A stretch of DNA of 64,000 nucleotides from NCBI RefSeq assembly GCF_029227915.1, contig NC_079878.1, positions 22,345,501 through 22,409,500 of the forward strand, read 5' to 3'. The notes below the pieces were generated by a model. That model worked only from the letters and a program-made list of their open reading frames with translations. It made no database searches and was not told the DNA's origin. Positions 52,601 through 62,584 of this stretch are shown here, one piece after another (the stretch's first letter is position 1; the number at the start of each line of letters is the position of its first letter). This DNA is from Hydractinia symbiolongicarpus (taxonomy: Eukaryota; Cnidaria; Hydrozoa; Anthoathecata; Hydractiniidae). The translations under genes and the position numbers were made by a program.

Positions 52601-55099
52601 CCACCGCGCGAGTGTTTTTAGCATGTCCCTATACCAGAGCTAGGGTCAACCCGTGCCATGTGTAAAACTGATCGACAATGCCGATGTACATCTAAAGTAT
52701 ACATCCAGAACACAGGACCTTGATAACGGTGTTTCAAACGTTCAAGTGGCTGTCCTGCATAAACATTCATAGAAGATAATGTACATCAATTTTAAAAAAC
52801 GTCTAGCATACAAATAGAAAAAATCAGTAAAAAGTTTGGACGTAATCTAAAAAACTAATTTCCTTTAGCTATTACCTAATCGGTTACTTCTTTGACCAAC
52901 TGCAGGAGTATTTATTCCAGGCCCGTAAAGAACAGGAGGTTTCAAGAAGAATTAGCAACATCCTCCTCAGGACATCCATGGGCTTTGTATTCCGTCCCAA
53001 AGTCCTAAGACTGGAAATTAGGGTGGGTTAATGCTTTCCTTAGCTTTTTATCAAGGCTTTAATTTAAAACATCATTCCACGTTTTCATCAAACAACACAA
53101 AACCTTAATTTTCAGGTTTTTTTTGGATGTGACGGTGTGCCACTGAAAAACTATACAATACATCAATAAAGAAGGGCGTAAAAATAATAAATGTGAAACA
53201 GGCAGACCAAAGGCCAACATGACAAGAGTAAAAATGATGTTGAGTGTGTGACATAATGTAGTACTAAAATATCCTATGTTTTGTTTTCCAGATACAGTAA
53301 CAGACGAGGGACGAAAAATACAGCTTCTAGTGTTCATTGTTTGGCATATCATCTTGCGCTATCAACTTTACGACAACCCTGGAGGAGAAATGAAACTCAA
53401 AGAGTTAGATTACAAAAGAGCGTCGCAAAGTTTGATGAGATGGGTCCAATCCAAGATGCCAAACTACTCAATATCAAACTTTACTTCTGACTGGACTGAT
53501 GGAGTTGCGTTTTGTCTTTTGGTCAATGCAATCCGTCCGGATACTATACCGGTAAGTATGTTTCGACACACAAACAATCCGGAAATGAACGTGAGGCTAG
53601 CGTGCACCACCGCAGAGGACGAATTAGGCATTCCAGAACTTATTGCACATTATGATATTGCGAACGGGAAAGCCGACGAGAAAAGCATAATGACGTACGT
53701 TGCTCTCTTTCGGAGTGCTGACAGAATGATTAAAAGAGGCATAAAAACAAAAACATACACAAGTGATGTAAGCATTACGTCGGAGAGCGAGAGCGAAAGC
53801 GCAAACGAGCCGACAAAAAAGACGAAGTACATAAAAGCTGAAGGAATACCTTACCAGCCTGCAAGATGTGTCGCTTTTGGTGCTGGGCTGCGATGGGGAC
53901 AAGTTGGAAAACCAGCTGAATTTATTGTGCGTTTAAACGGCGCTGAAGCTTCTGATTTATCAGTGTCCATTGAATGTCGGCCGTATGATCACAGAGCTGC
54001 CTTATACAAACCTGAGCTTCAAATTAAACCAATTTGCGAAACGAGTTATATTGTGCGTTACACGCCAACCCGGCCAGGAGAGTATGTATTGAGTATATTT
54101 TGCGGTGGAGATCACATTCCAAACAGTCCGTTTCGACTCGATGTCCAAGAAACAGTGTTACTCTCAAAACAGTATCGCGATGACGAAATTATAATCAGTC
54201 TTGACCCTTTAAGTGAGCCGCTTACTGTCAATGTTCTTACAAAAAGTCTTGACTCGGCAGGATCTGTGAGTAGCAAACACGACAGCGCATTTGCAGACGA
54301 TGATTCTCTTAGTTCCATGGAGCGCAACTCGCCTCCTCTTTGGCTCGATAAAGATTCGCACGATTTATACACAAAACTCGCTAAGTTTATCAAACCGGAA
54401 AATTCTAGCGTAACAGCGTATGGAACAGGTCTGCATGTTGGCGAAGTAGGGCTTGTTGGTTCATTTAACGTAACAACACCAAATACAGACAAAGGTCCGT
54501 TGAGTGTTAGTATTACATGTCCTGCTATGTCGCTGCCTGTTCCGTGTGTGAAAACTAAACTCCAGCCTGCTTCACTCGTACACGACGTCTTATACGTACC
54601 CACCGAACCGGGAGTTTACGAAATAGACGTGAGATGGGGAGAAAAGGAAATACCGGGCAGTCCGTTTCGGTTGGCTGTTGGAGATAGTGTCGAAAATAAC
54701 GGGCAGGAGAAAGAATTCACTTATTCGCATAGGAACAAACTTCAACTTTATCGATTAGTAAGCAAGCAAAGCATTTTCCTGTATTACAGTGCCAGTTCAA
54801 AAAGTTTGCTCGATCATCACAATAAATCGGAACTTGAGAAAGTTTTGCGAAAAGAGAATCCGTTTGATAAGCTATTTACCATACCTGTTGATATCGAACT
54901 CTCTTCGGTACAACGGAATGAGCTCTTTAAAAAAGCAGATAGCCGAATTTTACCTATCGTATTTGTGAACGATAAATATATTGGAAACTTCAATGACCTT
55001 ATGCGTCTATACCGAAAGGGGAACTTGAAAACATCAATGATGCAAAAAGTTGAAAACATGAAACATACATTTTCGAAGTTGAGTTCTTACTCCAATTAA
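49659..55099 (+). CDS. Two-exon CH-CH-filamin-repeat protein with C-terminal glutaredoxin-like fold
   Basis: Probable cytoplasmic actin-binding protein. Exons 49659-49992 and 53292-55099 join through a split Asp codon; 713 aa. CH1 spans about residues 30-140 (RAFTQWCNLFL, then DLQDGVCVIILLE) and CH2 about 150-265 (LMRWVQSKMP, DWTDGVAFCLLVNAI). An acidic Ser/Glu linker is followed by filamin-type Ig repeats at about 298-398 (GAGLRWGQVGKPAEF ... IPNSPFRLDV) and 481-578 (GTGLHVGEVG ... IPGSPFRLAV). Residues about 600-691 resemble an SH3BGRL/glutaredoxin fold (IFLYYSAS, then LPIVFVNDKYIGNF) without the redox CxxC, so catalysis is unlikely. Classical filamins carry 6-24 repeats, so two plus this module is unusual. 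A second ATG follows at 49677. The intron of 3.3 kb contains mobile elements. Confidence 0.88.
50085..50160. repeat. Diverged palindromic AACCTCG-family element
   Basis: CAAGCCTCGTTTGTATG at left, TTGAGAACGAGGCTGG at right. Arms match over the ends only. Confidence 0.45.
51340..51424. repeat. Best-preserved palindromic AACCTCG element
   Basis: CAACCTCGGCCCCAGGACTC, continuing TTATAAGC, is matched by GCTTATAAGAGTCCTGGGGC, continuing CGAGGTTTGC. The stem is about 28 bp and nearly perfect, with a loop of about 25 bases. GCA-like bases flank both sides (AAGCAACC and GTTTGCATA), so the unit may be bordered by a short duplication. Confidence 0.85.
52547..52720 (+). mobile_element. SINE, second subfamily, diverged copy
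   Basis: Head with CAAATGGTTGAGTGGTTATT (A-box-like) and GTTTAGTCCACC (eroded B box), then core GGGTCAACCCGTGCCATGTG, then a GTATACATCCAGAACAC tail like that of 48671-48847. It sits in the CH/filamin intron. Confidence 0.6.
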
Positions 55100-56370
55100 A
55101 AAAACACACGAATGTCGTCAGGGCCGAAGCGTTGGCGCAAATGTTGCAACAGAGAAACGCTGAGCGGTGTATATATTCCGTTTAAAGTATTTACAAAACA
55201 ATCTTGCTGTATCTGATAATTCACTATAGGCCATTTTCTACGACCTGACATGAGAAGATACATGAGAAGCAACACAAAATTGTTAAAAACGCATCTGATG
55301 AAACACAGATACATTGAAATGGAAAATATCTTGACTTCAAATCTAATAGAATTGATATTATTACTGCACTAATATTATGATGAACGTTATATATTATTAT
55401 TAAGAAAAAAGTTGATTTCGTTCAAATAATTTCAACCCTATGTATACCAAGGGGGTAAGGTAAGGTTGTGTGGAGGGGTGAACCCAACTAAATGACCTTC
55501 TTCATTATAAGTCTCTAAATACTGTTCAAATGAGGCTAAACCTTGGTGTGTTTTAATACTGTGTTTATAACTTTTTATCAGCACCATTTATATTGTTCAT
55601 GAGACGATTAATTAAAGGTAATTATATAGGAAACCCCACTGGCTCATAAACAGCAAAATTGCTGATGTGAACAATTTCTTATTTCAGCTAATTATGTTAA
55701 TTTTAGCCATTTCTACCAATATTAATTTATAAAAGAGTTATTTTGGGAGGTCAAAACCACCCCCTCCCTCCAAATCCGCAGAATATTTGACACCCAAAAG
55801 TTCCAAAAGAATAAAACGAAAATATCTGAAAGAACTATTCTTCTCGGACGAAAGCTTAAAAGACGATTGTTCTTTGTTAAAGCGTGAATCCAAAATAAAA
55901 GGACACACAAGGAATGCCATGTTTCAGATAATTCGTGTCAGGGTCACATATGATAATTGAAACCAAAATTTTCCGTCTTAATACTTGCTTACGTGATTAA
56001 AGCCATGTACAAAATATTTGAATGCTAAGGATTTCCCAGGTATCGACCACGTGGTTTTGAAATAATAGCAAGTCGCCAACCTTAAGCACGGCCAGGACGC
56101 CGCAGAAAAATCATTTTGCAAATCGTTTTTCTTCTTTACAACTCTCTGGAAGTTCCGCCCAAGATTGTGTGGAAACAAACAGGTCATGTCAGGTATTTTA
56201 CTCTTTCCTAGGTAAAAAGTGCTAAATATTCGGTTAAAATAGATAAAAATATTAAGCTTTTCATATATAAATATATATCAAATATATATCAAAAAATCAT
56301 TTTAGATTAGGTGCAGAAGAACCTGGGAAGAAAGTTGTCTAGGTCATATTGCATATTACATAATGTTTTC

Positions 56371-56455
56371 ACAACCTCGTTCCCAACACTTTATAGATTT
56401 TTTGACATCGGGTTTTTTTGAATAAAAAAACCTAACAAGCTAGGGACGAGGTTGT
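56371..56455. repeat. Palindromic AACCTCG element
   Basis: ACAACCTCGTTCCCAAC at left and TAGGGACGAGGTTGT at right, with a central TTTTTTGACATCGGG / AAAAAAACC pairing possibility. Confidence 0.65.
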
Positions 56456-56734
56456 ATATATTCACTATTTTATTTTTACACAGATTTAAGAAGTTTTCAG
56501 AACAGAATGTTTTGTGTTCAAATTATTGGATTCTATATGATGATTGACTGTCCAAAATATTTTAATGCAGAAAATGTCAACGTCTAAAAATTTTAGTTAG
56601 CTTTCTCCGACTTTTCCTAACCTCTTTTTTAATATCCAATGATAGCCTAACACTTCATCAATTTCAAGGTTATGTTTTTAAATTGTTATTATTATTATTT
56701 TATGATTATTTATTTAAATACGTGAGTCCGATTT

Positions 56735-56913
56735 GTCCTGAGTGTACATCAGGTACACACCGACAATGCCTACTCTAACTCCCTCAAATAGCAAGAGTTG
56801 ACCCGTAACTGTGGTAAAGGTACTTGCTAAATATGCCCACGACGTGGATCGAACCACACACCTTGTGATCACGACGCAATTCATAACCACAATGTCACAC
56901 GCCACAAAGTGGT
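56735..56913 (-). mobile_element. SINE, second subfamily
   Basis: On the minus strand: TGGCGTGTGACATTGTGGTT head, GTGGTTCGATCCACG with a good B box, core GGGTCAACTCTTGCTATTTG, and GTGTACACTCAGGACA-type tail. Best tRNA-like head of this subfamily. Confidence 0.7.
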
Positions 56914-57845
56914 TTTTACGAATTATTCGAAAAAGCAGGAGCTAACGTTGCTTAGTGATCAGTGTTAAGTTATAACCTCCATTCCAACGCCCCTTTTTTA
57001 CATTAGGGCTCGCCACCGCGATATGAAATAACAGACATTTGGAACGAGATTGATAAAATTGCTTAACGTACGCGCTTACCTTCATTTAAAAAGCCGAAAA
57101 GTTTGAATCTCAGTATGTTTATAGGACAAACATCATAAAAATGTTTTTTTTTAAGCAAAACAAATTGCAAATTCATTGCCTTTTTCTTCTTACGTGGTTC
57201 CCACTACACGCAACCTCGACTCCAGATCTTTTTAACTTGCCGTGGCGTCATATTATGGCCGTAAAAAGAGCTAAGAACGAATAACGCTAAATGTAAAAAA
57301 TATCAGCATTATACACATACTTCTTAGAAGAAATTTATATAACCTACCCACTGTATAAATACATAGCCGCACAATTGTTATCCTATTTTATTTTAGGGCT
57401 ATTCGAACACGGACTTTTATTCGTTAGTCATCTACACATAATTAACCTCGTCCGCCCAGAATTTGTTTGGCTTTTTATACTTTAAGGGCAGAAACTTTCG
57501 CGGGCATTAACTTTCGCGTGTCAAAAAAAACTTTTGCGAATTCAAAATAAGATTCATATTCGCGTGAAAAAACTTTCGCGAATGGGCAAAACCATCACAA
57601 TGGGCAAAAATTTATTCGTTAAATCACATCTAAGGTCTTTACCGAAATCAAAAATGTATAAAATATACAAGTTTAGGCTAAGTAAATTTAATTATCTGCC
57701 TTTTCCCATTCTGAGCCAGTATCGTCATCACTTTTTTGAATCTTGCTTCCACATAACGCTTCAAATTCCTCCACCGTGACATCACAAATTGCTAAGGAAT
57801 GGCTATCATCAGATTGCTTAACATCATTACCTAGCATCGGATCTA

Positions 57846-58831
57846 TATATCTTGGAAAGCATCAAAAATACCAGCACTTTTCCATCCACTATCAATATTT
57901 TCTTTCCCTTTCGGCGTGCTCATGTGGTTGTAGAATTCCACAATTCAACCGACGTGAACAGGTTTAAGTTTGGACAACTGTAACCCTACTTGGACGTCAT
58001 CAATCTCAATACCATTATCTAGTTCCGCTTCCACTTAGTCTGAGTACCATTCGTTAAATTTACGTTTAAGAATTGTTTGCAGAAACCATTGACTGTCAGA
58101 TCAAGTGGCTGGTAGAACTTTGTCATATTAGCAGGGACATTGACGATACATATGTTTGCTTCTTTAAAGGCGTCGAGTACAGCTGCCGTCGTTTGACCAG
58201 TAAAGACATCCATGATGACGAGTGCTTTCTGATCCGTAGAGCATTTCAGGATCTGCCTTTGTTTGATTACATAAGGCTTGATGACTTCTTTCAAGAACTA
58301 AAGCGATTCATCCGTGTTTGAAAAATGTTTGGGATTTGTGCTGAGTCTGAAATCTTTTGGAAATTCAAACCTCGGTAAACTTTTCGTTGTCTTGCCACCA
58401 TAAATAAGTTGAACAGGAAGAAAGTTTCCATCAAACGAAATGGTAAATGTTCCAGTTATTGAACGCTTATCCGCACTTCCTTCAATCGTTACAGAGTAAG
58501 CTCCCTTTGCTGCCATTGTTTCATTACCTACTGGAACGTACTTTAACGGAGTTTGATCGATATTTGAAATTAAGGCAGATGGTATGTTGTACTGCTCTAC
58601 TTTTGATACAACGTTATGGAGATATATTGCCCAACGCGATGAGTCGATGTCAACTTGACCGAAAGCATGAGGATACTTACTCATCAGAGCTTTGGCTGTT
58701 GCATTTGCTACTGTTGTATTGACTACTCCACCTCTTTTGCTCACTGATAGAAGATATTTTCTCAACATCTTATCAAGCTCACCTAATAATAAGGGTCTGC
58801 CGGTTTGTCTGTTTTTGCCTCTTAGCTTCAA
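57846..58831 (-). pseudogene. Frameshifted Tigger/pogo DDE transposase
   Basis: From 58831 leftward: TGRPLLLGELDKMLRKYL, a GGVVNTT segment and NIDQTPLKYVPVGN with the first catalytic Asp; frame then shifts near 58296. The second frame gives ALVIMDVFTGQ (second Asp) and KFYQPLDLTVNGFCKQF (third Asp region), shifting again near 58020. The third frame gives IDDVQVGLQLSKLKPVHVG, a TGA in place of the usual Trp, then IVEFYNHM and DSGWKSAGIFDAF. The N-terminal DNA-binding region is not recognisable. Inactive as it stands. Confidence 0.85.
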
Positions 58832-59185
58832 TCTGCACCTTTCTTAAAAACGACATGATAAAACGACAGGATATTGGCAGGGCTCTCTATCAAACACCCT
58901 GTAAGTTTGTTTACATAAGCCCAGAACTTGTTTTTGAAAGCTCTCTACTCATACCTTCTCCATCGCAGATTAAAATCAATACATTCCCGTCTGACGCAAT
59001 CAAAAATATTTATTGTGTTTTTTTCTTTTTTCGCGAATAATCGAATATTTTTATTTTCGAATCCAATCGAATTTTCTTTAGAAATGAATAAAATTATAAA
59101 AAATCGAACTTATACAAAAACAAGTTTTTTATTGTTTTGAAAATAACATCTTTTATCACTGTTACTACAAATCTTCTTCATCAAT

Positions 59186-59505
59186 ATGGAAAAACATACA
59201 TTTACTGCCGCTTACTATCGAAGATTTTGGCAACCAAAAGAGAACAAAAAACTTATTTGTCTTCACGAGCATGGAAACGCCTTCGATAGATTTGCTATAC
59301 AGTGAGCGAAAATGGAGAAACTGTTGGACACTTGCCAAAAAAGATTTCAAGAATAACAAAGTATTTCTTAGATCGAGGTGCGTCTATGTATTGCACGCTT
59401 TCTCCCGTTATCGCCGTTCTCCCTTAGTACAAGGAGGACTTGAAATAGAATGTCAAGCTGTGATCGAAACACGAGCTACCTTCTTCAAGCGAAACCATCA
59501 CGTTA
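59186..59505 (+). pseudogene. Broken HIRAN-like ORF inside the Tigger element
   Basis: From ATG 59186: TFTAAYYRRFWQPKENKKL and HEHGNAFDRFAIQ, then a stop; the next frame gives SENGETVGHLPKKISRITKY and FLDRGASMYCTL, and a third frame gives RRSPLVQGGLEIECQAVI. The succession (W-P aromatic start, N.D.FAI, VGH.P) resembles HIRAN-type domains that are repeated in cnidarian genomes; this similarity is from memory and unverified. It is on the strand opposite the transposase. Confidence 0.5.
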
Positions 59506-59958
59506 TTTAGATCTAGTTAAAGATTTTTACACGGAACCAACAAAAGACATAGCGGTTGGAAATCCGTTCAATTTCGTTAGGGTCCATGATTTCGCGTGAA
59601 AAAACTTTCGCGTTTTGACGATTTAGAATTTCCAAAGGCATAAACTTTCGCGAAAATGACCAAAAAACGCAAAAGTTAATGCCCGCGAAAATTTCTGTCC
59701 CTAAAGTATTTGGAGAGCCCGTCTAAATATAAAAAGCTTAACAAGTCCTAGGGACGAGTTTGAAAGAAGATACATGTGAAAGTAGTTAACCAATTACTCT
59801 TTTTTATAAATACTGCTTTTTCTTAACATTAACCTTGTCCAATATTGTTTTTTAAGTTTTACTTTGAAGTACTTCTTGCACCTAATTTGGGGAAGAAATA
59901 AAAGTAAGGGAAAAATCCCAGCCTTATTATAATAAACTTTTTTTTAGCTTATATCCTT

Positions 59959-60028
59959 CAACCCTTTTCCCAGGACTTGTTATACTTTTCGAACCTAAAA
60001 AGCCTAAATAGTCCTGGAAACGAGGTTG
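59959..60028. repeat. Palindromic AACCTCG-family element
   Basis: CAACCCTTTTCCCAGGAC at left and AGTCCTGGAAACGAGGTTG at right, with a 30-base interior. It is about 450 bases upstream of the SEC14-like start codon. Confidence 0.65.
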
Positions 60029-60480
60029 CCCATGCTTATATTATGCTCTTTTTTTAAAAAAAGATTGTGGCAAGCAAAATATAATGCGCTCGTTTGCATG
60101 AAAAAAGGGAAAGAAATATTTTGCGAGCGAAATATTCTCTGGGTTTAACATTGTTTTTGTTTTTATCTCATCAAAATCACTAAAAAACATCTGGATAAGT
60201 TGTAGTTCTGTTTTGTGTAAAGATTACGAAGAGTTGGTTTGTTTAGTAAGAAAAAAAAACCCTAAGGAGATCAAGAAAATATGTTGCTTTGTAAATAGAT
60301 TAGAAGACAACTGAAATACAATTAATAAATAATTATTTTTCTTTTGTGCGAGGTTAATTAAGTATTCGATTGATTATTTAGCTAGGAATGTATTATTTTA
60401 AATATACAGTGTTTTTGTTAAAAAGAACAACATAATTGCTAAATGGTTTGTTTGAACAGGTCAGAATACAGTAACAAGAT

Positions 60481-61416
60481 ATGACAGACAACGCTGCTTT
60501 CAAAGTTTTACAAAAATATTACCCTGGTGGCTTTTTTGGAAACGATAAAGATGGAAGACCTGTTTTTATCGAGCCGTTAGGTACAGTGGACTTCATTGGA
60601 ATTTTGCATTCTGCTAAGGTAGAGGACATTGTCGAATTTAAGCGAAGACACTGTGAAGAAGGCAAGCAACGCTGCTTCAAACAAGAAGAAAAACTTGGTA
60701 AAGCTCTTGTTACATATACAACGCTATTGTTAGATGCTGAAGGTGGAGGAAGAAAGCATTTGTGGAAACCAGGCCTTAATTCTTATCAAGCTGTAATTCG
60801 CATGTACGAAGAGGAGTTTCCCAACTTACGCGAACGAATTATCGTGGTAAATGCGCCCATGATTTTCCCAATCATCTTCGCACTTATTAAACCTTTTTTA
60901 AGTCAAGCAACTAAGGACAAAGTCAAAGTTTTCGGAAGTGACTGGAAAGAGTCTCTTTTAAAATACATTGATAAGGACAACCTCCCAGAATATTATGGCG
61001 GCACTTGCAAAGACGAGAACGGCAGTCCGAAATGCGAACAGTATATCTGCTACGGAGGAGAGGTGCCCAAATCGTATTACGTGACGGAAAATGTTAATTT
61101 TGATTCTTTTGAGACGATCACAGTAAAGGCTGGCTCCAAAGCAACAATAGCGCACGAAGTTAAGATAGCAAACAGTAAAATTAAATACCAATTCATCACG
61201 TCTGATTATAACATAGAGTTCTCAGTCGACGTGGAAACAGAAGGCGGAGAAAATATCAACATATACCCCAAAACTAAAAAAGCATCGCATCTTATAATGG
61301 AGGAGGGTGAAATAACTTGTAAACAAACAGGGAACTATTTGTTTACGTTTGATAATTCTTACAGTTGGATTAGAGGAAAAGAAGTCTTCTACATGATAAA
61401 AGTGGAGGAGAGCTGA
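60481..61416 (+). CDS. SEC14-like protein (CRAL-TRIO plus GOLD), intronless
   Basis: Cytosolic lipid-binding/transfer protein of the SEC14L family. A single open frame of 311 aa. CRAL-TRIO lipid-binding domain about residues 15-180 (GNDKDGRPVFIEPLG, LLLDAEGGGRKHLWKPG, IVVNAPMIFPIIFALIKPFL, NLPEYYGGTC). After YGGEVPKSYYV, a GOLD domain runs from about 195 to 309, ending TGNYLFTFDNSYSWIRGK. Vertebrate SEC14L proteins are about 400 aa and begin with a helical CRAL-TRIO N-terminal region of about 60 residues that is missing here. In frame, a TAA lies 6 bases before the ATG. A plausible splice acceptor precedes the ATG, so a 5' non-coding exon is possible. Gene model good; completeness uncertain. 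Confidence 0.9.
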   Translation: MTDNAAFKVLQKYYPGGFFGNDKDGRPVFIEPLGTVDFIGILHSAKVEDIVEFKRRHCEEGKQRCFKQEEKLGKALVTYTTLLLDAEGGGRKHLWKPGLNSYQAVIRMYEEEFPNLRERIIVVNAPMIFPIIFALIKPFLSQATKDKVKVFGSDWKESLLKYIDKDNLPEYYGGTCKDENGSPKCEQYICYGGEVPKSYYVTENVNFDSFETITVKAGSKATIAHEVKIANSKIKYQFITSDYNIEFSVDVETEGGENINIYPKTKKASHLIMEEGEITCKQTGNYLFTFDNSYSWIRGKEVFYMIKVEES

Positions 61417-62584
61417 AATGGAGAAGAGCCGTTGATAAGAGATTTGCCGAATGATGGACAAAAAATGGACAGCAAAAAATGCATTAAGATTAATTTTTAA
61501 TTCTATAAAAATAGACTATTGTAGTAAAGTATTATGTTTATGGTACTGTAATTACCATTGAAACATTAATTTTTGTTGATTTGAATAAATTTTGCAAAGC
61601 CATCAAAAAGCTTTACACACAAGTCTCTTTTTCTATGTCAGTAAATAACGAGCTGCTTATTTGTCTACACCAAAACACTTCTAAGTAATCATTCCCTAGT
61701 AACATTACAAAATTTTAGGATTTTTGGAATATTAGTCTGTTTAAAATGGTTACGTGACAGCTTCATTCTGGAACTCCTAAAGAGTGAAACTATGTTGACG
61801 GCAAACCCGTCCGGTTTTTTACGAGTTTACGCCTAGTTGAGACGCGAATTTTGTGTTACAATGCATAAAATAGCAATAGCCGAATAGGTGTGACGGGCGA
61901 AAATCGGAGGACCGAAATAAGCACAATAGTCGAACAAGTGGATTTGCCATTGACTGACGATCTCCCTCCATATTAACAGCCATAAATGGTACCACAGTAG
62001 CATTGGCTATCTTTGTGCTTTACAAAAGATCATAACTTTGTAAACGTTTATGCTCACAAAGTACGTTTCAGTGCCAACAATATGTGGATCAATGACAGGA
62101 TGGAATCAATCAAAATTCAAAAAATTTGCTGTTTTGTCTAGCTGTCATCTTTCGTAAATACTCACCCTTGAAACACAGAAAATTTTAACTTTTAACCCAA
62201 GGGTGCTGAACCACATTCAAAATAACTTGACATAAGGGATGAATGTACACAAAGAGAAAAACATACTCCAACCTTGTTTAAAATATTGGAGAAGAGTCAA
62301 ATTTCGGAGATTTTACTAGTAGTTAATATTTAGCTTTCATACGTCGGTAATCTGTTTGGCAATATCAAAAATGGTCCAAAACGGTCCCTTTTAAAAAAAT
62401 TATAAACACGGCACTGCTTGTTATTTCTTGGTGTTCTACAGAAAACAAGTGAAATACAGAAAGCTATTTCCCAGGAAATGTTTCAACAATTCTATATGGT
62501 TACTTGCCGAATCTTTGTTTTTCACAGGTAGTAGTGGCTCATCGTCCGAACCTATATCTGCAGCTACATTAGTTGAAATGACTA
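61417..62584. other. Convergent 3' intergenic region between SEC14-like and LIG4
   Basis: 1.17 kb carrying the SEC14-like 3' UTR with AATAAA at 61584-61589. Nothing else recognised; the two genes converge here. Confidence 0.5.
61584..61589 (+). promoter_or_regulatory. Candidate polyadenylation signal of the SEC14-like gene
   Basis: AATAAA about 170 bases after the stop codon, with T-rich sequence downstream. Confidence 0.5.

Larger units (their letters stand above)
49993..53291. other. Single intron of the CH/filamin gene
   Basis: 3.3 kb, AT-rich, with two palindromic elements (50085-50160 and 51340-51424) and a SINE (52547-52720). No coding exon was found inside it, and the two flanking exons join in frame without one. 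It interrupts the first CH domain. Confidence 0.6.
55100..57479. other. Intergenic region right of the CH/filamin gene
   Basis: 2.4 kb with a palindromic element (56371-56455), a SINE (56735-56913), a weak palindrome arm at 57210-57280 and the left half of the split palindrome from 57443. No gene recognised. Confidence 0.5.
57480..59706. mobile_element. Decayed pogo/Tigger-type DNA transposon
   Basis: 2,227 bp. Terminal inverted repeats start CTTTAAGGGCAGAAACTTTC at the left and, on the opposite strand, CTTTAGGGACAGAAATTTTC at the right; both continue with CGCGGGCATTAACTTT. TA is duplicated on both sides. Inside are a broken DDE transposase on the minus strand (57846-58831) and a broken second ORF on the plus strand (59186-59505). 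Confidence 0.85.
57443..59762. repeat. Palindromic AACCTCG element split by the Tigger insertion
   Basis: The left half, AACCTCGTCCGCCCAG followed by CTTTTTATA (57443-57479), and the right half, TATAAAAAG followed by GTCCTAGGGACGAGTT (59709-59762), reconstitute one short inverted-repeat unit when the transposon 57480-59706 and one TA are removed. This orders the insertions in time. Confidence 0.72.

Noticed and set aside
53059-53352. Minus-strand 97-codon ORF
   Set aside because: Overlaps the second CH/filamin exon on the other strand and shows no domain.
53624-54603. Minus-strand ORFs of 60-163 codons
   Set aside because: Antisense shadows of the long CH/filamin exon, whose sense translation has clear domains.
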